Positions 1-13,027 of a DNA stretch of 64,000 bases are shown here, in pieces. The notes under the pieces are model-generated. The model was not told the origin of the DNA and did not search any database. It was given only the letters and a program-made list of their open reading frames with translations. A program made the position numbers and the translations under genes. The stretch covers positions 1 through 64,000 of the forward strand of contig JABSSW010000048.1 in the NCBI GenBank assembly GCA_018902385.1. Direction: 5' to 3'. How positions within the stretch are numbered: the first letter of the stretch is position 1; every line of letters begins with the position of its first letter. This DNA comes from Physcia stellaris (taxonomy: Eukaryota > Ascomycota > Lecanoromycetes > Caliciales > Physciaceae).

Positions 1-169
1 AAGTCAATCATTAGGGGCGACGCAGAGTTGTCGGAGAGGAGACCGGAGAAGAGGCTGAAGTCGTTTATCGTAGATTAGGTGAAAAAGCAATGGATAGATG
101 CTCGTTGCAGAGTCCATTTGAGTAGGATATTTAAAGGGCCAATTCACTGCTCCCTCAGAGGCAGCATTG

Positions 170-1373
170 CCTTCTGACATGCCCACTGAGCTCATTCTCC
201 CATCTCCGTATCCCCTCCATCATCCGGTATCCCATCCAACAAACCCCGCCACCCTCTCCACCTCCTTCCCGCCGCCCCCACCAATTCCCTCATCTCATCT
301 CTCCCAGCCAGCCCACCACCACCTTTTCGATCCTCACGATCTCCGCGCCCCTTCCCTTCCCCTTAACGATCACACGCCGTCTCCCTAACGCACCCTCTTC
401 AAACCCATCCATATCAACCAAACACCATTTCTGCTGCCCTTCTCCGTCTTCACTCCCTCAGCCGCACCCTCCTGCTCCTCCCTGCTGAACATACCCACCG
501 TAAGCGGCACCGGCAACCCATTCAACGCCAACCGCGTCGCTTCCTCAGGCAAGGGCGAGCACAACACATTTTCAGCATCAACATCCCACCACGCGCGGGA
601 GCCGTACGTCCCTCAGGCAGCCAGAGCGCAAGCCACGCTGCGTCGAAGGGGTTGCCGTCCAGAGAGAGGAAGAGGAGCGTGATATGCAGCGTCCAGTAGG
701 CTTTTATTTCAGGCTTTGGGCTTCCTCTGCCTCTATTGCTTCGCTTCGGAGGTGATGGATGCGGGATCGTTTGGATTCGGGGGATGGTGCCAGATCCTCA
801 GATCCTCGGCCTCGACCAGTTGGCTATGCAGCAGCGTGAGAACGCGGTAGGAGAGCGTTTGCGCTAGGGCACTGGGTGGGGAGCCGGGGAGGTGCGCGGG
901 CGAGCAGCCGGTGCTGAGCTCGATGTTGGGCACGAGGAGGTTCAGACGCGCGATCTCGTCGGTTTCGGTTTTCCGCCTTTTTCTTCGTGAGGTTTCGTCT
1001 TCTTTGAGCTTCTTCGCTCTTGGTGTGCAGGGAACGAGGGCTGGTGTCAGGGGTGTTTCAATCTGCTACGTCTTTGGTGAGTAGGATCTCCGCGCGGATG
1101 CCGCATACCACCTGCTGTGTCTCCGATTCGAACGACGGTGCCGCGCCGGAGGCGTGGAGAGGGAGCCGGTGTGGAGGGATGGCGGGCGGGTTTCGAGGGT
1201 CTACGGCCTGAAGGGCGTCGGGATGGGGAGGATTTGAGGTGGGCGTGAAGGAAGGGATGGGCGCGAGTTTGGCGAAGGTTTGGGCGGGGAAGGAGAGGGT
1301 GTGGGTTGAGGGTGAGGCGGAGGTGGTGGAGGAGGAAGCTAGGGGGTGGGACCAGGGGCGGCTTGATTGTCAT
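170..1373 (-). CDS. RRP43: Exosome complex subunit RRP43-like (RNase PH fold), frame-disrupted in this sequence
   Basis: The minus strand encodes, piece by piece, the RNase PH-fold exosome subunit RRP43, a structural ring subunit of the nuclear and cytoplasmic RNA exosome. Seen in order: a LSFPAQTFAKLAP stretch, HPFLHAHL, then VVRIGDTA followed in another frame by VVCGIRAEILLTKDVAD, then VPNIELSTGCSPAHLPGSPP, then SLDGNPFDAAWLAL, and ENVLCSPLPEEATRLALNG. These are the family landmarks in the right order and spacing. The pieces lie in different frames, with about four frame changes and no plausible introns between them. RRP43 is essential in yeast, so either these are sequence or assembly errors or an intact copy exists elsewhere. 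The start is taken at the ATG at 1373; both ends are approximate. It shares a divergent promoter with the MRS6-like gene. Confidence 0.72.
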
Positions 1374-1910
1374 TGCGTTGTAATGTACAGTCTCGTAGAT
1401 AGCAAGTAGAGGAAGTTAAGATATTGCCAGAGCTTGATCGCTCAACTTTAGAGTTCAGCTGTTTTTGGCAGCTGAGAAAGCCTGGTCCGTAGAGATCCGA
1501 AATCTTGGCTGAGAGCTCAGCGGTTGATGAATGGCAGCAGAGAATTATGATTGTGTTGCTACAGACAAATTGCTGGATGAACAATTGTTGATTTGAAGGT
1601 GAATGTACCGTCACAAAACGAACCGCTTCCTTCAGGTTTTGTCCAGAGCAGCAGATACAGGAAGGCTTGTGGGTTTAGTCTCCCACATGGATGCTGAAAG
1701 TCAATGAAGACTCAGCTTCTCGCAATTCCAAGTATGAGGTGCTTGATTTTGCAATTTCATGTGGTTGAAATGCAAATCTGGAATCCTTTTGGCTAGTGAA
1801 CATCTCCAGCTCGGCTAAACGTTCCGCCGTGTGCCGCTATCGCCCTACACCTCCACTCGGGGACGCGCGCAAAATGTTGTTCAGGCTCCTCGTAATATTT
1901 GCTATCAGTA
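1374..1910. promoter_or_regulatory. Divergent intergenic region between the RRP43-like and MRS6-like genes
   Basis: About 540 bases separate the two divergent start codons, so this stretch must hold both promoters. No gene, RNA or clear regulatory motif was recognised in it. Confidence 0.5.
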
Positions 1911-4084
1911 ATGGAGTCGCTTGAAGAAGCAGAATGGGACATCGTGCTTACCGGTACCGGACTATCTCAATCCTTCTGCATTGTATGCAACTGCCCGACC
2001 TTACCTGACATTCAATGATGGTTTCTGACTGACAAAGCCCGAGGAAGAGCTCTATCGCGATCGGGCAAGAAAGTACTGCATGTCGATCGCAATGACTTCT
2101 ACGGCGGCACAGAAGCAGCCTTGAGCCTGCAAGAGATAGAAACATGGGTCGACAAGGTCAACGATGGTACGCGCAGCATGGGTATACGCGGAAGATGTGC
2201 CTAACAAATTCCAGCTACAAGACCTTCACCTTTCCGAAATGCCATCCTCCAGAAAGACGAGCCAGCCGAAGGGGCTACGTCTACCTTGGGCTTCTCGAGA
2301 GCTTACAGTATCTCGCTGTCTCCTCAGCTGATCTATACGCGTTCGAACCTGTTGCCCGCCCTAGTGTCTTCAAAGGTTCATTCACAGTTGGAGTTCCTTG
2401 CTGTGGGAAGCTGGTGGATATATGGCAAAAACGATGGAAGCGGCGCTCTAAGTCTAAGAGGCACATCTACAGAGGATCCTCTTATAGGAGAGCTCAAAAG
2501 GATCCCAGGCGGACGAGAAGATATCTTCAGCGACCAGAGCATCGATCTCCGCTCTAGCAGGTCATTGATGAAATTTCTCAAATTGGCCGCCGACCCTCAA
2601 AACCATTCCTCTATCCTCGAAATATGGGGCTCAAAGCCTCTTCCAGAGTATCTTTCATCAGAGTTCAAGATACCAGAATTACTCCAAGCTCCTTTGCTGG
2701 CCCTGACTGCTTCCCTCCACCCACCCAGACAGACGCTTACCTCTTTCGCACTTCCTCGTATTCACCAGCATCTGACGTCGATCGGCCTATTTGGACCCGG
2801 ATTTGGCGCTGTCTTACCCAAGTGGGGCGGCTTATCTGAGATCGCACAAGTAGGGTGTCGTGCTGGTGCTGTTGGTGGAGGCGTCTACGTGCTGAACAAA
2901 GGTGTGGAGAAAGTCGAGGCGAGTCAAGAAGCAGACAAGAAAGACTTTTCAGAAGACGCAGAGACCCCGGAACCGCTTTTGACGCTGAGGCTGGAAGGTG
3001 GTGAAGAAATCAAGGCACGCATTGGTAGGCGCTGATGAAGATCTTCCTCAAGATGAGCCCAAGCCTGCGGGATCAAATACCGTTCAGGTATCGCATAGCA
3101 TCGCCATCATCTCGTCCGCATTATCGTCGCTATTTTATCTCGCCGCAGAGGGTGCACCACCACCAGCCGCCACCGTTGTTGTGTTTCCCACTAGCTCTCT
3201 GAGCCTAGATAATCTGCTTCCCCTCAGAGGATATACCACCAGTCTACCTCACCATCCACTCGAGCGACACAGGCGAGTGTCCTATCGGACAAGGTGAGTC
3301 GCTCCTCTTTTCACCGCACACACCCTTGTTCCTATGATGACTCAAAATATGAATACTTATCTACATTGTCTGCAACTACATTGAAGATACCATACCTCTG
3401 ACAGTCTGATCTATCTTCTCCATACACTTCTACATTACCTATTAGATACCATGTGTCTGGGATGCCGTGCTAATAACCAAGGGAATAGGCATCATTTACG
3501 CTCACACCTCCTCCCGCAACCTCATGCCTCAACGCTCCTAACGCTCGCCACCAAAACCCTCCTCAAATCTCTACCGTCATCCTCAGACTCTGTACCTTCG
3601 GTTCTCTGGACACTCCACTACACACGCTTCCACAATCTCCCCAATCCTACGCCTGCTGGAAATAATTTCACGACACAAGAGTCCACCTCCTCCAACTCTT
3701 CAGATCCCCGTCTCGCCCCATCAACTTCCCAATCCAATCTCACACGCCCCACGGAAATTCCCAGATCATAGTCCTCCCTTCTCCACCCCTGGTTTGAGCC
3801 TCGACGACTCAGTCCTCAAATCCGTCCGAGAAGCATGGGCAAGAATCAATAGCGGCGATGACGGTAGTTTCATGCTTTTCGAGGAACGTGCTGATCTCGG
3901 CGAAGCTGAAGCGGAAGGTGAAGATGAAGATGATGATGAAGATGGAAAGGAAGAGAAAGAGAAAGAGAACCAGAGTCTTGCTGACGATGACGATGCGGGT
4001 GGCTACAGCGATAAAGCCCAGGATATGGAGGGCACTTTTGGCCCGAGCGGCAGTGCCGACGACTCACGGAGGAATGAAGTGTAA
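1911..4084 (+). CDS. MRS6: Rab escort protein / Rab geranylgeranyltransferase component A, frame-disrupted in this sequence
   Basis: The product belongs to the GDI/REP family, which presents newly made Rab GTPases to geranylgeranyltransferase II. The N terminus reads MESLEEAEWDIVLTGTGLSQ, matching the family's opening Rossmann-like dinucleotide-binding region. It is followed by KKVLHVDRNDFYGG (the conserved YGG box), SLSPQLIYTRSNLLPALVSS, FLAVGSWWIY and LFGPGFGAVLPKWGGLSEI. An intron at about 2167-2215 (gtacgc...ccag) and another starting near 3294 (gtgagt) fit well. The C-terminal tail is acidic and low-complexity (about 3890-4080). Between these landmarks the frame shifts by one base at several places (about five); at least two lie in short C runs. 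MRS6 is essential in yeast, so sequence error or an extra decaying copy are the two explanations. Confidence 0.8.
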
Positions 4085-4604
4085 ATTGCAAGAAAAGAAG
4101 AAGAAGAAGAAGCCTGGAGCCAAATCATCACAACCTCACTACCGTACCGATTAGCCCTAGCATTTGATCCCAGAGGGTAAGATCACTTAAGGTTAACCTA
4201 TGGCTTCACATCAACTCACTAGTAACTGAATTGTAATCGAGCACCCCTCCCGCCTCTGAAAACGAAACACAAACGAAGCGGTCGTAACTTGTATCTTGCA
4301 TCTCCAGCTTCTCTCATCGGCTTCCCCCATCAAAAGACCCCTCTTTCGAACCAAGCAAACAGCACAATGGCTTACACAGTTGTGCTAGTAACCTTAATAA
4401 TCTACTCAACTATCGCCCTTCGTAATCCACGTCCATATCCTATCAATTAATTTTTCATTCTTTTTCGTATTCATTTTCCTGATGCTAAAAATGCTATAAA
4501 GTATCCTATAACTCCCCACGATCGCTTCTATAACTCCCTCGTTCGCATCCAGTTCCCTAAGTAGGAGCTGTCTGTCGTGCTCCCCTCGACCCTAACCCCG
4601 ACCC
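4085..4604. other. Convergent intergenic region
   Basis: The MRS6-like gene and the long minus-strand gene end towards each other here. I see no gene, RNA or repeat in these 520 bases. Confidence 0.5.
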
Positions 4605-7600
4605 CTACTCAAGACTCAAACTCCTCTCCTTGCTCATCCCCTCCCTCACATCCCCTCCCCCACCCCCTCCCTCCGCACATTCCCGCACCCCGCCTCCCCC
4701 AATCCCCCTCCTCCTCTCCTCCAACCAAGCCCTAAGCCCCTTACCCACCCTCTCAGTCCTCAACCTACCAACGCCGCTCTCATCCACAACCACGATCTTC
4801 CCCCTCACCCTCTCCTCCTCATCCTCCTCACTGATCCAAGGTCTATACCCTTCCTCCCCCTCCTCGTCCTCAAAATCGCGATCAAAAGGCCTATACCTCC
4901 CCCTCCGCTCCACAAAATCCCTCCTTCCTCCCCAACAACTCCTCCAGCCCCTCTCGAACGACCCCAAAGCGCTTCTTCGCCTCCATTTCGCGGGCCCACA
5001 GTTCCCTTACGCGATGATCCTCAGCACGCACTTCCTCCCTGTGCTCCAATTCGCGCCACATGGCCATCACCTGCGGCTGGATGCGCTTCTTCAGCACCGC
5101 TCCATCCACTTTTCCCGTCCCCCACTGCCGCAGCGTCATGAGCGTCTCCATGTGGTACCAGAAGTAGGCGCCCGTGCCGGGGATTTCGCCCTCGAGGTCT
5201 GCTTTGAAGCCGGCGTCGCGCTTGCAGGCCGGCACGCAGCGGTAGGCGTAGTTACCCTCGCGGTGGACGGAGAGGACGGCGCCGTCGAGGGGCGAGAAGC
5301 GGATTTCGTCCGTCGGGTGGATCAGGTAGTGGTTGCCGGCGAAGTCGGTCGTGCTGTGATATGTTGCTGGCATGTATTCCCGTCGCTGTCGGGCTTTGGG
5401 ATGTGGATGGTGTTGTTGATGATTTTGCTGAGGGGCTTGGAGGTGGTGGGGTCTGCGGGCTGGGAGAGGTCGGTGAAGATCTTGATGCTGTGGGGTGAGA
5501 GGGCTGGTGGTTGGTCATGGAGGAAGGGTTTGGTAGGGGTGCGTGAGGGTGTTTTTGGCTCTGTCGTCTCCGCGGTCTTGTCCTTGGATTCGACATCTTC
5601 TAGGGCCTGATCTTTGGGTTTCTCGGTTGATGTCGCGGCTGTAGCTAATGTTGGAGGGCAGAGTTGAGACGGAGGGGGGATAGGGAAATCTAGTGATTGC
5701 GGAATACTATGGTCGTCTCTATGCTTTGCGAGGAAAGCCTGGCGGGTTGATGGGTCCTTGATGAGGCTTGCCATGAAATCCAATGGACTATGAGAAATTA
5801 CTGCACGTTGAGCTGGAGCAGGAGCCTCGTTCTGCAGTTGATCGGCGTAGAAAGCCTGCTGTTGATCGGCGTAGAAAGCCAACCGAGCTTTTGGATCGGT
5901 AATGTTACGCCGGACGTTTTCTGCTCCCGAAGGAGTGGGAAAATCTCCTCGAGTCCTTGGTGATAACGCCTCGTCTGATTTCACGAAACCCAATCGGGCT
6001 TTTGGGTCGCCGGTATTACGCCAGCCAACCTCTGTTGCTGACGGAGTAGGAGATTCTTCCCGAGCAGTCGAGGCCAATGCCTCAGCTGGCTTCAGATAAC
6101 AGAGGGAAAGTCGCAGGGCAAATTTATCAGCAAAGCTCAGGTCGTTTTCACTGTCCATCGTATACTTGAAGCCCTTGGGTTCGGCGTTGTAGGCGTCAAT
6201 TTCCGCTCTCAGTTCATGGAGGTCTTCCACAGATGCATTTCCCTTCTCGAATTCTTGCTGCTCTTCCGTATACATGACCTCCATCAACTGACTCGGGTCA
6301 ATGATTGCCTCCTCGCAACATTTCAAAATGACAGTCTGGAAATCGTCCCAATTTTTGAATATGTCACGACGTTTTGGCTTACTCTGGTGATAGAAGACCC
6401 CGAAACTTCCAACTAGCCTTGCTTGATCAACAGGGTCGATATAATAGTCGCCGACTAGAAAGACTGTGTCAGCAATCAAGTCCAAACATGCATTTTATCC
6501 GAGATGATAATTACCAAAAACATTCGTGTAATCGTTTGCCATCCGACTAAATTCAACAGCTGGATATGTGTAGGTCCGTTTAGAGTCTGCGGCGCCGTCT
6601 ACGTTCGGTATTCTACTCTCAGTCTTTTCTGGAGCTTCATTCTCGGTAAAAGGATCGGTAAGTTTAGGTGTAGGATTAGCATAAGAGGTTTCTGACTGAG
6701 AAGCTGTGCTAGGGGTCCAGAAGCCAGCGGATGACGAAGCAACGTCGTCGGGCTTTGAGTTGGGCTGCTGTCGCTGCTCTACGGCCCCACGCTTTTCTTT
6801 CTCTTTCTCTTTCTTTTCCTTTCTCTTCTGGTTTTTCTTCAGCCTCCTCGCAGCCTCTTTTGAAGCCTTAGCTGCTACAAGACGAGTGTTAGAAAGCATA
6901 CTCTCGCTGTGATTGGCAGCCCAACTCATACCTTCAGGAGGGACTTGCTTGACATCTTCCTCAACGTGCCTGTCCGAAGCTTCATCTGCTGCCAGGCTAT
7001 CGCCTTTCAATGTCTCGCTTGATAGGTCCGTAGTATTCGAGAGCCGAGCGGTCGCTTCATCAGGTGATGCTTTCAGGCTAGTTATAGTAGTCTCGTCACC
7101 CGATACTAGGGGCTGATCTAGTGGCGATGGAATCTTCTTTACATCTGACCGAGTATCTTCATGCATCTGTTTCAGGGTACCCCGCTGTAATGATATTGGG
7201 GATTCTACGCTACCCTGAGAACCATGATCGTAAGGCTTACTGGTTATTGAATTTTTCGGGCTTGCTTCCGGAGAATGTTCCGGCGGAGTGGAATACTCTG
7301 GACTCGGCGACCTAGGATTGAAAGCCTTGACCTGATTAGAAACGACTTCATCTTCAATTTTTCCATCCGTGATCTCTTGGAGGTCTGAAAAGAGATTGGG
7401 TGTGGCAAAAGCCGATTTAGCGGTCTCGTAGGCGGGATCATCATCTCGAGACGCTGTTAAATCAGTTCTTACAGGTGGCGGCCGAAGACCAACAGATGGT
7501 GGTGTTTGGTAGATACTAGATATTTGTGCAGATGGTTCTGCGATATCGACCCGTTTCGGAGTACTACTCGCTGCAGACTGCTCAGGATCTAGGCTAGCCG

Positions 7601-10600
7601 CTGGTTGAGACTCAAGCTCCACATTCTGGCGTGAAGATCCTGAATCTTCAATTCTATGCTGCGGCCCTGGCTCAGGTATCAGTTTTGACTGCCTCGGAGC
7701 CTTTTTTGACTTCTTCGGAGATTGGGCGCTCTGTTTAATCTCGCCATGAGCAGTGTCTTTCGCTGCCACCTTCACTTTCTCAGCCTCAGTGTCTCCTTGC
7801 TTAGCTCGCTGTTCTTCCATCAGTAGTTCGTTCAATTTGCGCATGTCTGGCACAGCAGGAGGTACACTTTTTATCGGTTTTCTTGACAACTGTGTAGAGG
7901 CTCCTTCTTTGGATTTATCGGCGACCATTTGGGAGGATCTGCCCTCCTCTGGGACCTTAGATTCTGCCATGGCTTCTTCAGCTGGTACTACTAGAGTTGG
8001 CACCGCGATGGTCGATTGATCGGTTCCCAAAGCTTGTGTCGATGAATCCAAGGCGGAGTCTGCAGGTTGCGAGCGCACTGGTTCAATCGCTTTCTCACTG
8101 CTAGTTGAGGTTGGAGCTTCGGTAACTGTATTGAATCCTGCTGCAAAGAGTTCTACTTGTAAACCAAGGTATGATTCCGGTTGAGTCTTAATTTCTTGGC
8201 GACTCTCTTGTGGCTGAGTTGGCTCCTTTTTACCTTTCGTCTCAGGCTTACGCTTGGGTGCCTTAGACTTCTTCATGTTCGGTTCTTTAACCCCTGGGCC
8301 AGTATCAACTTTCGCTTGGGGCTTCACATCGGACGTCGTCGCCTCAGGCACCGGCTTCGATGTTTTGGATGGCATGATGTCCTTCTTTTGGATTCCTAGC
8401 TCATCACCTTCTATTAGGGTGTTCCTTTAGATTCCGTCGTCTCAGGCTCTAGCTTAGATGCTTCAGACTTCTTCACGTCCTGGTCTTGAATTTCAAGCTT
8501 ATTATTTCCTATTTGAATCGTTTCTGGATTTTCTTTCATGTCAGAAGCTGGCTTGGACGCTTTTGACTGCTTTAGTTCCTGCTTTGGAATTCCTAGGTCA
8601 TCGTCTTGTACTTGGCCCCTGTCTTTCGCCTCCTTCACCTCAGGCTCTGGTTTAGATAATTTAGAGTTCTTTACATCCTGTAGGATCTCATACAGTGAGG
8701 AACGACGAGGCATCTTCTCAGGCGTTGGATGTGAAGGAGTCTCTTTATCGTCTGTTGACTTTACTGATCGTGGTGGAACAAATTTTCTAGATTCAGTACA
8801 AGGCATTGAACCTTGGAAACTTTGGCGATGCTTGCGCACTGGTTCTACAGGAACGTTTTCTTCAGATGCTAAGTTTGTCAATGGAGTATGTATTTCTGCG
8901 GGCCCCACTGATGCAGGCGGCATCGCTTTAGAAGGTCCTGTGTCTGGGGGTAATGCTGGGACTTCTACGCGCTGCTTGTCTTTCTGCTTCTTCAAAACCT
9001 TCCCCCTTTGAGATTCTTCACTCGGGATCGGCCGTTGCTGTCGTTGTTTCGGAGGGATAGCCTGATGAGTGATGGTAGAAGAAACAGCGAGAGTCTCCGG
9101 AGGCGCATTTTCCTTGCTAGGCTCAATTGATTGGACCGAACCGGCCTTTCTATCGACGTTTTTGGGGATATGCTGTGGCTGGTTTCGCAGGTTCGCACTG
9201 GAGCTATCTATCACCGCTTGATGCTCGGCTCGTTGGAGCTGCATTTGAAGATCTTGATTGGTGCGTGGCTCTGGATAACTCGATGACGCTTGAGGCTGCC
9301 TTTGGTTCCTATCCTGTCTAAAGCCAACAGTCAACCACTGGCGACCGTTGGATAAAAGTGGACACGGCGTGCGGCTCAACGTGGCTCTTGCTTCCTCCGC
9401 TAGATGCGCGCTCCTGAATCTATATGACAATTAACGGAATATCCGACCATCAAAGCATCACAACGCACCGAAGGTAAAAGTACCACCGAGAAAAGGGACT
9501 CTGAGCTGCTCCTGCTTTTGGAAACGATAGAATGGGATCCGAGATCTGGAAAGCCGGTAATATTTGGAAGAACTCCATGAGGCTCTTTAAGTTTACAGTT
9601 CCGGGCACACCGCTTACACAAAGTTCCCTTGTGAAATCTGCAGGGTCCATGGCAGACAGGTTTGACTTTCGCAGCCGACGCGTTGGTGAGGTTTCGATCG
9701 GACCATCGTAAACCGGTAGCGCGCTGACGGGCTGGAACTGGTATTCGTGAGAAGCGACTCCTGGTTGGTCCCAGCACTGCTGTGTTTGGAAACCATGATC
9801 GTTAGATAGGCCAAAGTCTCGTGTAGCTCTCTTCGGGGCCGTTCTGGCTCACGATATGTCGACTGATCTATGAGGCCGAAAGTTGGCGTGTGCTCGAAAC
9901 TTCGCTGGTTTGTGTAGCGTACTGGATAGTCAAGAGGAGCTGGGTATCCTGAGGGTGCTGGAAACCCAGGAGCTGCAGGATATTGAGCACTAGCCACGTG
10001 ATAAGGAGGTCCGAGGTGGCCTGAATATTGTTGACTCCCTGGATTAGGTAACGGTCTTCGAGCTGCGCCTTGAGGTATATCAGATTGCTGTACCGGAGCT
10101 TTGGAGGACGAGGAACCATGTACCCGTCTCTCTTGCGAGACAGAGAGACCCGGGAGTCGTTCGTCTGAATATCGATTTCCACCCTGAGGCATTCGTTGCT
10201 TGCGTGCTTCGGGCGGAAGTCCGAGGCGCGTTGAGCTATCAGCAACAGGCAATACCTGGGGAACACTGGGTCTCTCGGCTTGACTCGCTGATTGTTGATT
10301 CTGGGCCTTTCTCTTGATATATTGCGTTCGAACATTTGCTATGGAAGAGTCCTCAACGATTTCTTGATTTGGCCTTTTGCCAACCTGTTGCGGTACAACA
10401 GGGCTCATGGGGTAAATCTCAGTATTCGTTTCCAGCTTGATACGATCTTCCATCAAGGTTACGGTCGTTGTCTCGTGCACCACCCCGAAAGATGTGGTGA
10501 TCAGACGCAAACGGCGAGATGGCTGATCCCCATCGAAGTCTTCCAGATCTTCGATATTCTGTTTTAACCGCATCTCTAGAAACTCCCTGAGACCATCGAA

Positions 10601-11327
10601 ACGGTCTGTTACAGGTACAGGATTGCGGATATGCAATTGTGAAGAAGGGTTTCCGTCAACAGGGGTTAGAACCAAGTCCTTGGTGACACCAACAACATTT
10701 GCGGGGTCGAGAGGATTGTGGATTTGATCTTGCACATATTGCTCCGGATCTGAGTTGAAATTGCCACGGCCAGACGGCTGGGTTGGGGTCGCTTCAACTA
10801 CATCTGATCCTCATCAGCCTGTTTCTTCCAAACATACCTAAAGGTATGAGTGGGTTACCCTTCTTCATAACAGTCTGTCGCCCATGCCAGATCTCCTTCA
10901 ATGTTTCTTCTACATACATATGATCATATAGATCGAGGTCCTTATCATCCAATGCGTCTCGAGCTTCAGGTGGCTTCGTCATGGCGAAGAACTGCTCGGC
11001 GTTCGCTTTGGTCCATTCGTGGGCAAATTCTCTCGCCTTGTCCCGGCGTGCGTGGTTTGCGAAAGCTATTTGGTTGATGATCGTTTGAAGATATGTGACT
11101 CCATGCGCCTCGAGATCTGCTGAATCAAAATAGAGGTTCAGATCAACTCCGTTCACAACCGGACTGAATATCGTTTTGCAAAAATCTGGGAAGCGTCGCC
11201 AAAGCAGTTTAAAGAATTCGTCTTCCTCGTCAGGGGCTCCACCACGAATAAGTGGCCTCCTGCCAGTTGCAGGTTCGGGTAAGTATTTTCCGCCAAACGT
11301 TGAGAAGTAGTGCATGGGGGTAACCAT
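4605..11327 (-). CDS. Large low-complexity multi-exon protein of unknown function, frame-disrupted
   Basis: No family was recognised. The first ATG with coding character is at 11327. The N-terminal 160 residues look globular (GGKYLPEPATGRRPLIRGG, then HMYVEETLKEIWHGRQTV). An intron at about 10793-10840 leads into a Pro/Gln/Ser-rich region. A further conserved-looking segment near 9650-9350 contains AMDPADFTREL and, across an intron at about 9423-9471, SAHLAEEARATLSRTPCPLL. Then come some 900 residues of Lys/Glu/Ser/Pro-rich sequence, an intron at about 6472-6525, and a final ordered region near 5370-4890 (DFAGNHYLIHPTDEIRFSP). Imperfect repeats run straight across the frame change near 8400: DDLGIPKQELKQSKASKP resembles DELGIQKKDIMPSKTSKP. 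This argues for a single gene. At least three frame changes are seen (near 8400, 5370 and 4930). It could instead be two adjacent genes. Confidence 0.5.
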
Positions 11328-12176
11328 GATGATCGCGATATCCAAGCTACAGCAATAAGAGATACACTCTTAATTTTGCTATGTTTTGGAGCTTTAAGGT
11401 GTCGTTGCTTGGTTGAAACAGTGAGACTCCCTCGTTGGAGTATGTGCTGCCTCCCTCGCCGCTAGGTGTTGAGCCGAAAGCAACAATGGACAAAAAAGGA
11501 GGAAGTGACGACCAACTATATTAGGATGAGATGTGTAGGGAAAAGAAGTCCTACTGCCCTGATTTCTTGACAAAGAGCTCTAGAGCTAGGTATGAAATCA
11601 GTAGATCGACAAGTTAGGAATATTGCTTCTGAAAGAGCTTCATATTCCATGCAGCTGACAGGAGCTTGTCCTGGGCAAGACTTAGGAAAGAATAAATGCT
11701 GCCTCGAATTTCCTGACATTCTTTAACACTGTGTTATGTGGAAGGAATATGGAATATCCGTTCCGTGGATAACACCTTTCTTAAGTTACATATTACATCT
11801 CTTGAGATCGACGTCTCTATTTTTCTTTGTATTGCTCGCCCCACGGATCTACAGAGAATCATCTCTCATCTTCTCCAAAGTCGCTGATACCCACATGCGG
11901 TACGAGGTCATTAAAGACTGTGGATCCATGAATTCTAGTCTAAATACCGGAATGCTCAAACAATCCTAGAACTAGTATGTAGGCCAGCAGACCCCGTTCA
12001 CCTAGTCAGGCTCGAGGTAAGATAAGCGTCGAATGATTCCTATCCATTGCATAAGCTGGTCTAAAACACAGGCGTGAAGATGGTTCTCTGGGAACACAAG
12101 GCAGAGATCCATCGACTTAGATGCAAAGTTGACGTGTATCTTGATAGATTGTGCTCTGACTAACTGACTGATTGTC
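11328..12176. other. Intergenic region without recognised features
   Basis: About 850 bases upstream of the large minus-strand gene and downstream of the FMP46-like gene. No reading frame with coding character, RNA gene or repeat was recognised. It must include the promoter of the large gene. Confidence 0.4.
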
Positions 12177-12900
12177 CTAAACAGAGTCTGTCTCTTGGGG
12201 CAATTTTGCTATCATCTTCATTATCTCGGACTGGCTGTCTCCGACGACTAGGACATTGCTGTTAAATGGATTTTCAAAACTGATTCCAAAGTGATCAACT
12301 TACCGGCCCTTCCATTATTCCAGTCTATAGTCTGAATTCTCATTAGTCCTCAAACATCATGGTATCTTATAAGTAATCCTTCTTCAACCTACCACTGGCG
12401 CCCTGAACTTCTTTGTATTCTCTTTCAATTTCTGTATAGCATCATCCGTGTCCTTGGCACCATCGATAATTTCGCTTGCTTTTCGTTCACCAACATACTC
12501 AAGAATCGTCCTCAATTGATCGCTTGTAGGAGGCTCTTCCGTGACATTCAGCTCAAATTCGGTACGCTGAAGCTTGTTTTGGTGTGTATCTGGACCTGGA
12601 GTCAGCATCGTCAAACTCTCACGAGCTCTAGGCTGCAAGACATGTTCCTCGCTTTGGTACGAGTTTTGAGGTGGAGAAGGCATTGTAAAGACTTACGATC
12701 GGTTGCTTGATCTTCTGTGGCGGTTTCCGAGGCATGGGCAGAAGCTTGCTTGAGTATAGTCAAGACTCGTAAAGAAGCTGGTACAGATGGCTTATGGAAG
12801 AGGGTGATAACGTCTAGGGTCTTGTGCTGCGGTTGACCAATGCACGTCAGCAAGTATTTTTGTGCTTGGAAAGAGGGAGATCCGTACGAAGCGAAACATG
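12177..12900 (-). CDS. FMP46: FMP46-like mitochondrial thioredoxin-fold protein (DUF1687)
   Basis: Five exons (12889-12900, 12697-12826, 12393-12589, 12304-12331, 12177-12247) splice with GT...AG introns into 438 bases, giving 145 residues with no internal stop. Seen: MFRF followed by HKTLDVITLFHKPSVPASLR, LKQASAHASETATEDQ, QRTEFELNVTEEPPTSDQLR, RAPVTIDWNNGRAVVGDSQS and a KMIAKLPQE end. These are hallmarks of the fungal FMP46/DUF1687 family, a small thioredoxin-like fold annotated as putative mitochondrial redox proteins. The usual thioredoxin CxxC is absent, as in the family. The four introns are 62, 107, 61 and 56 bp. The gene is intact although its start codon lies only about 125 bases from the left end of the AT-rich block. 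Confidence 0.85.
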
Positions 12901-13027
12901 GTAGAGATCGCCGTGGAGGTTTACGGTGGTTCCAGCTTGCAATTGCACGTTGTGTTGCTCCAATGAGTTTGGGGATCACTAGATAAGCACAGAAGTTAGA
13001 GGTAGGTAGGGAGGTAGGGTGACGTTA

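Noticed and set aside
9400-9777. Cysteine-rich frame (CHGPCRFHKGTLCKRCARNC) resembling a zinc-binding motif
   Set aside because: The overlapping frame with AMDPADFTREL and the following spliced exon has better coding character, so the cysteine run is a shadow.
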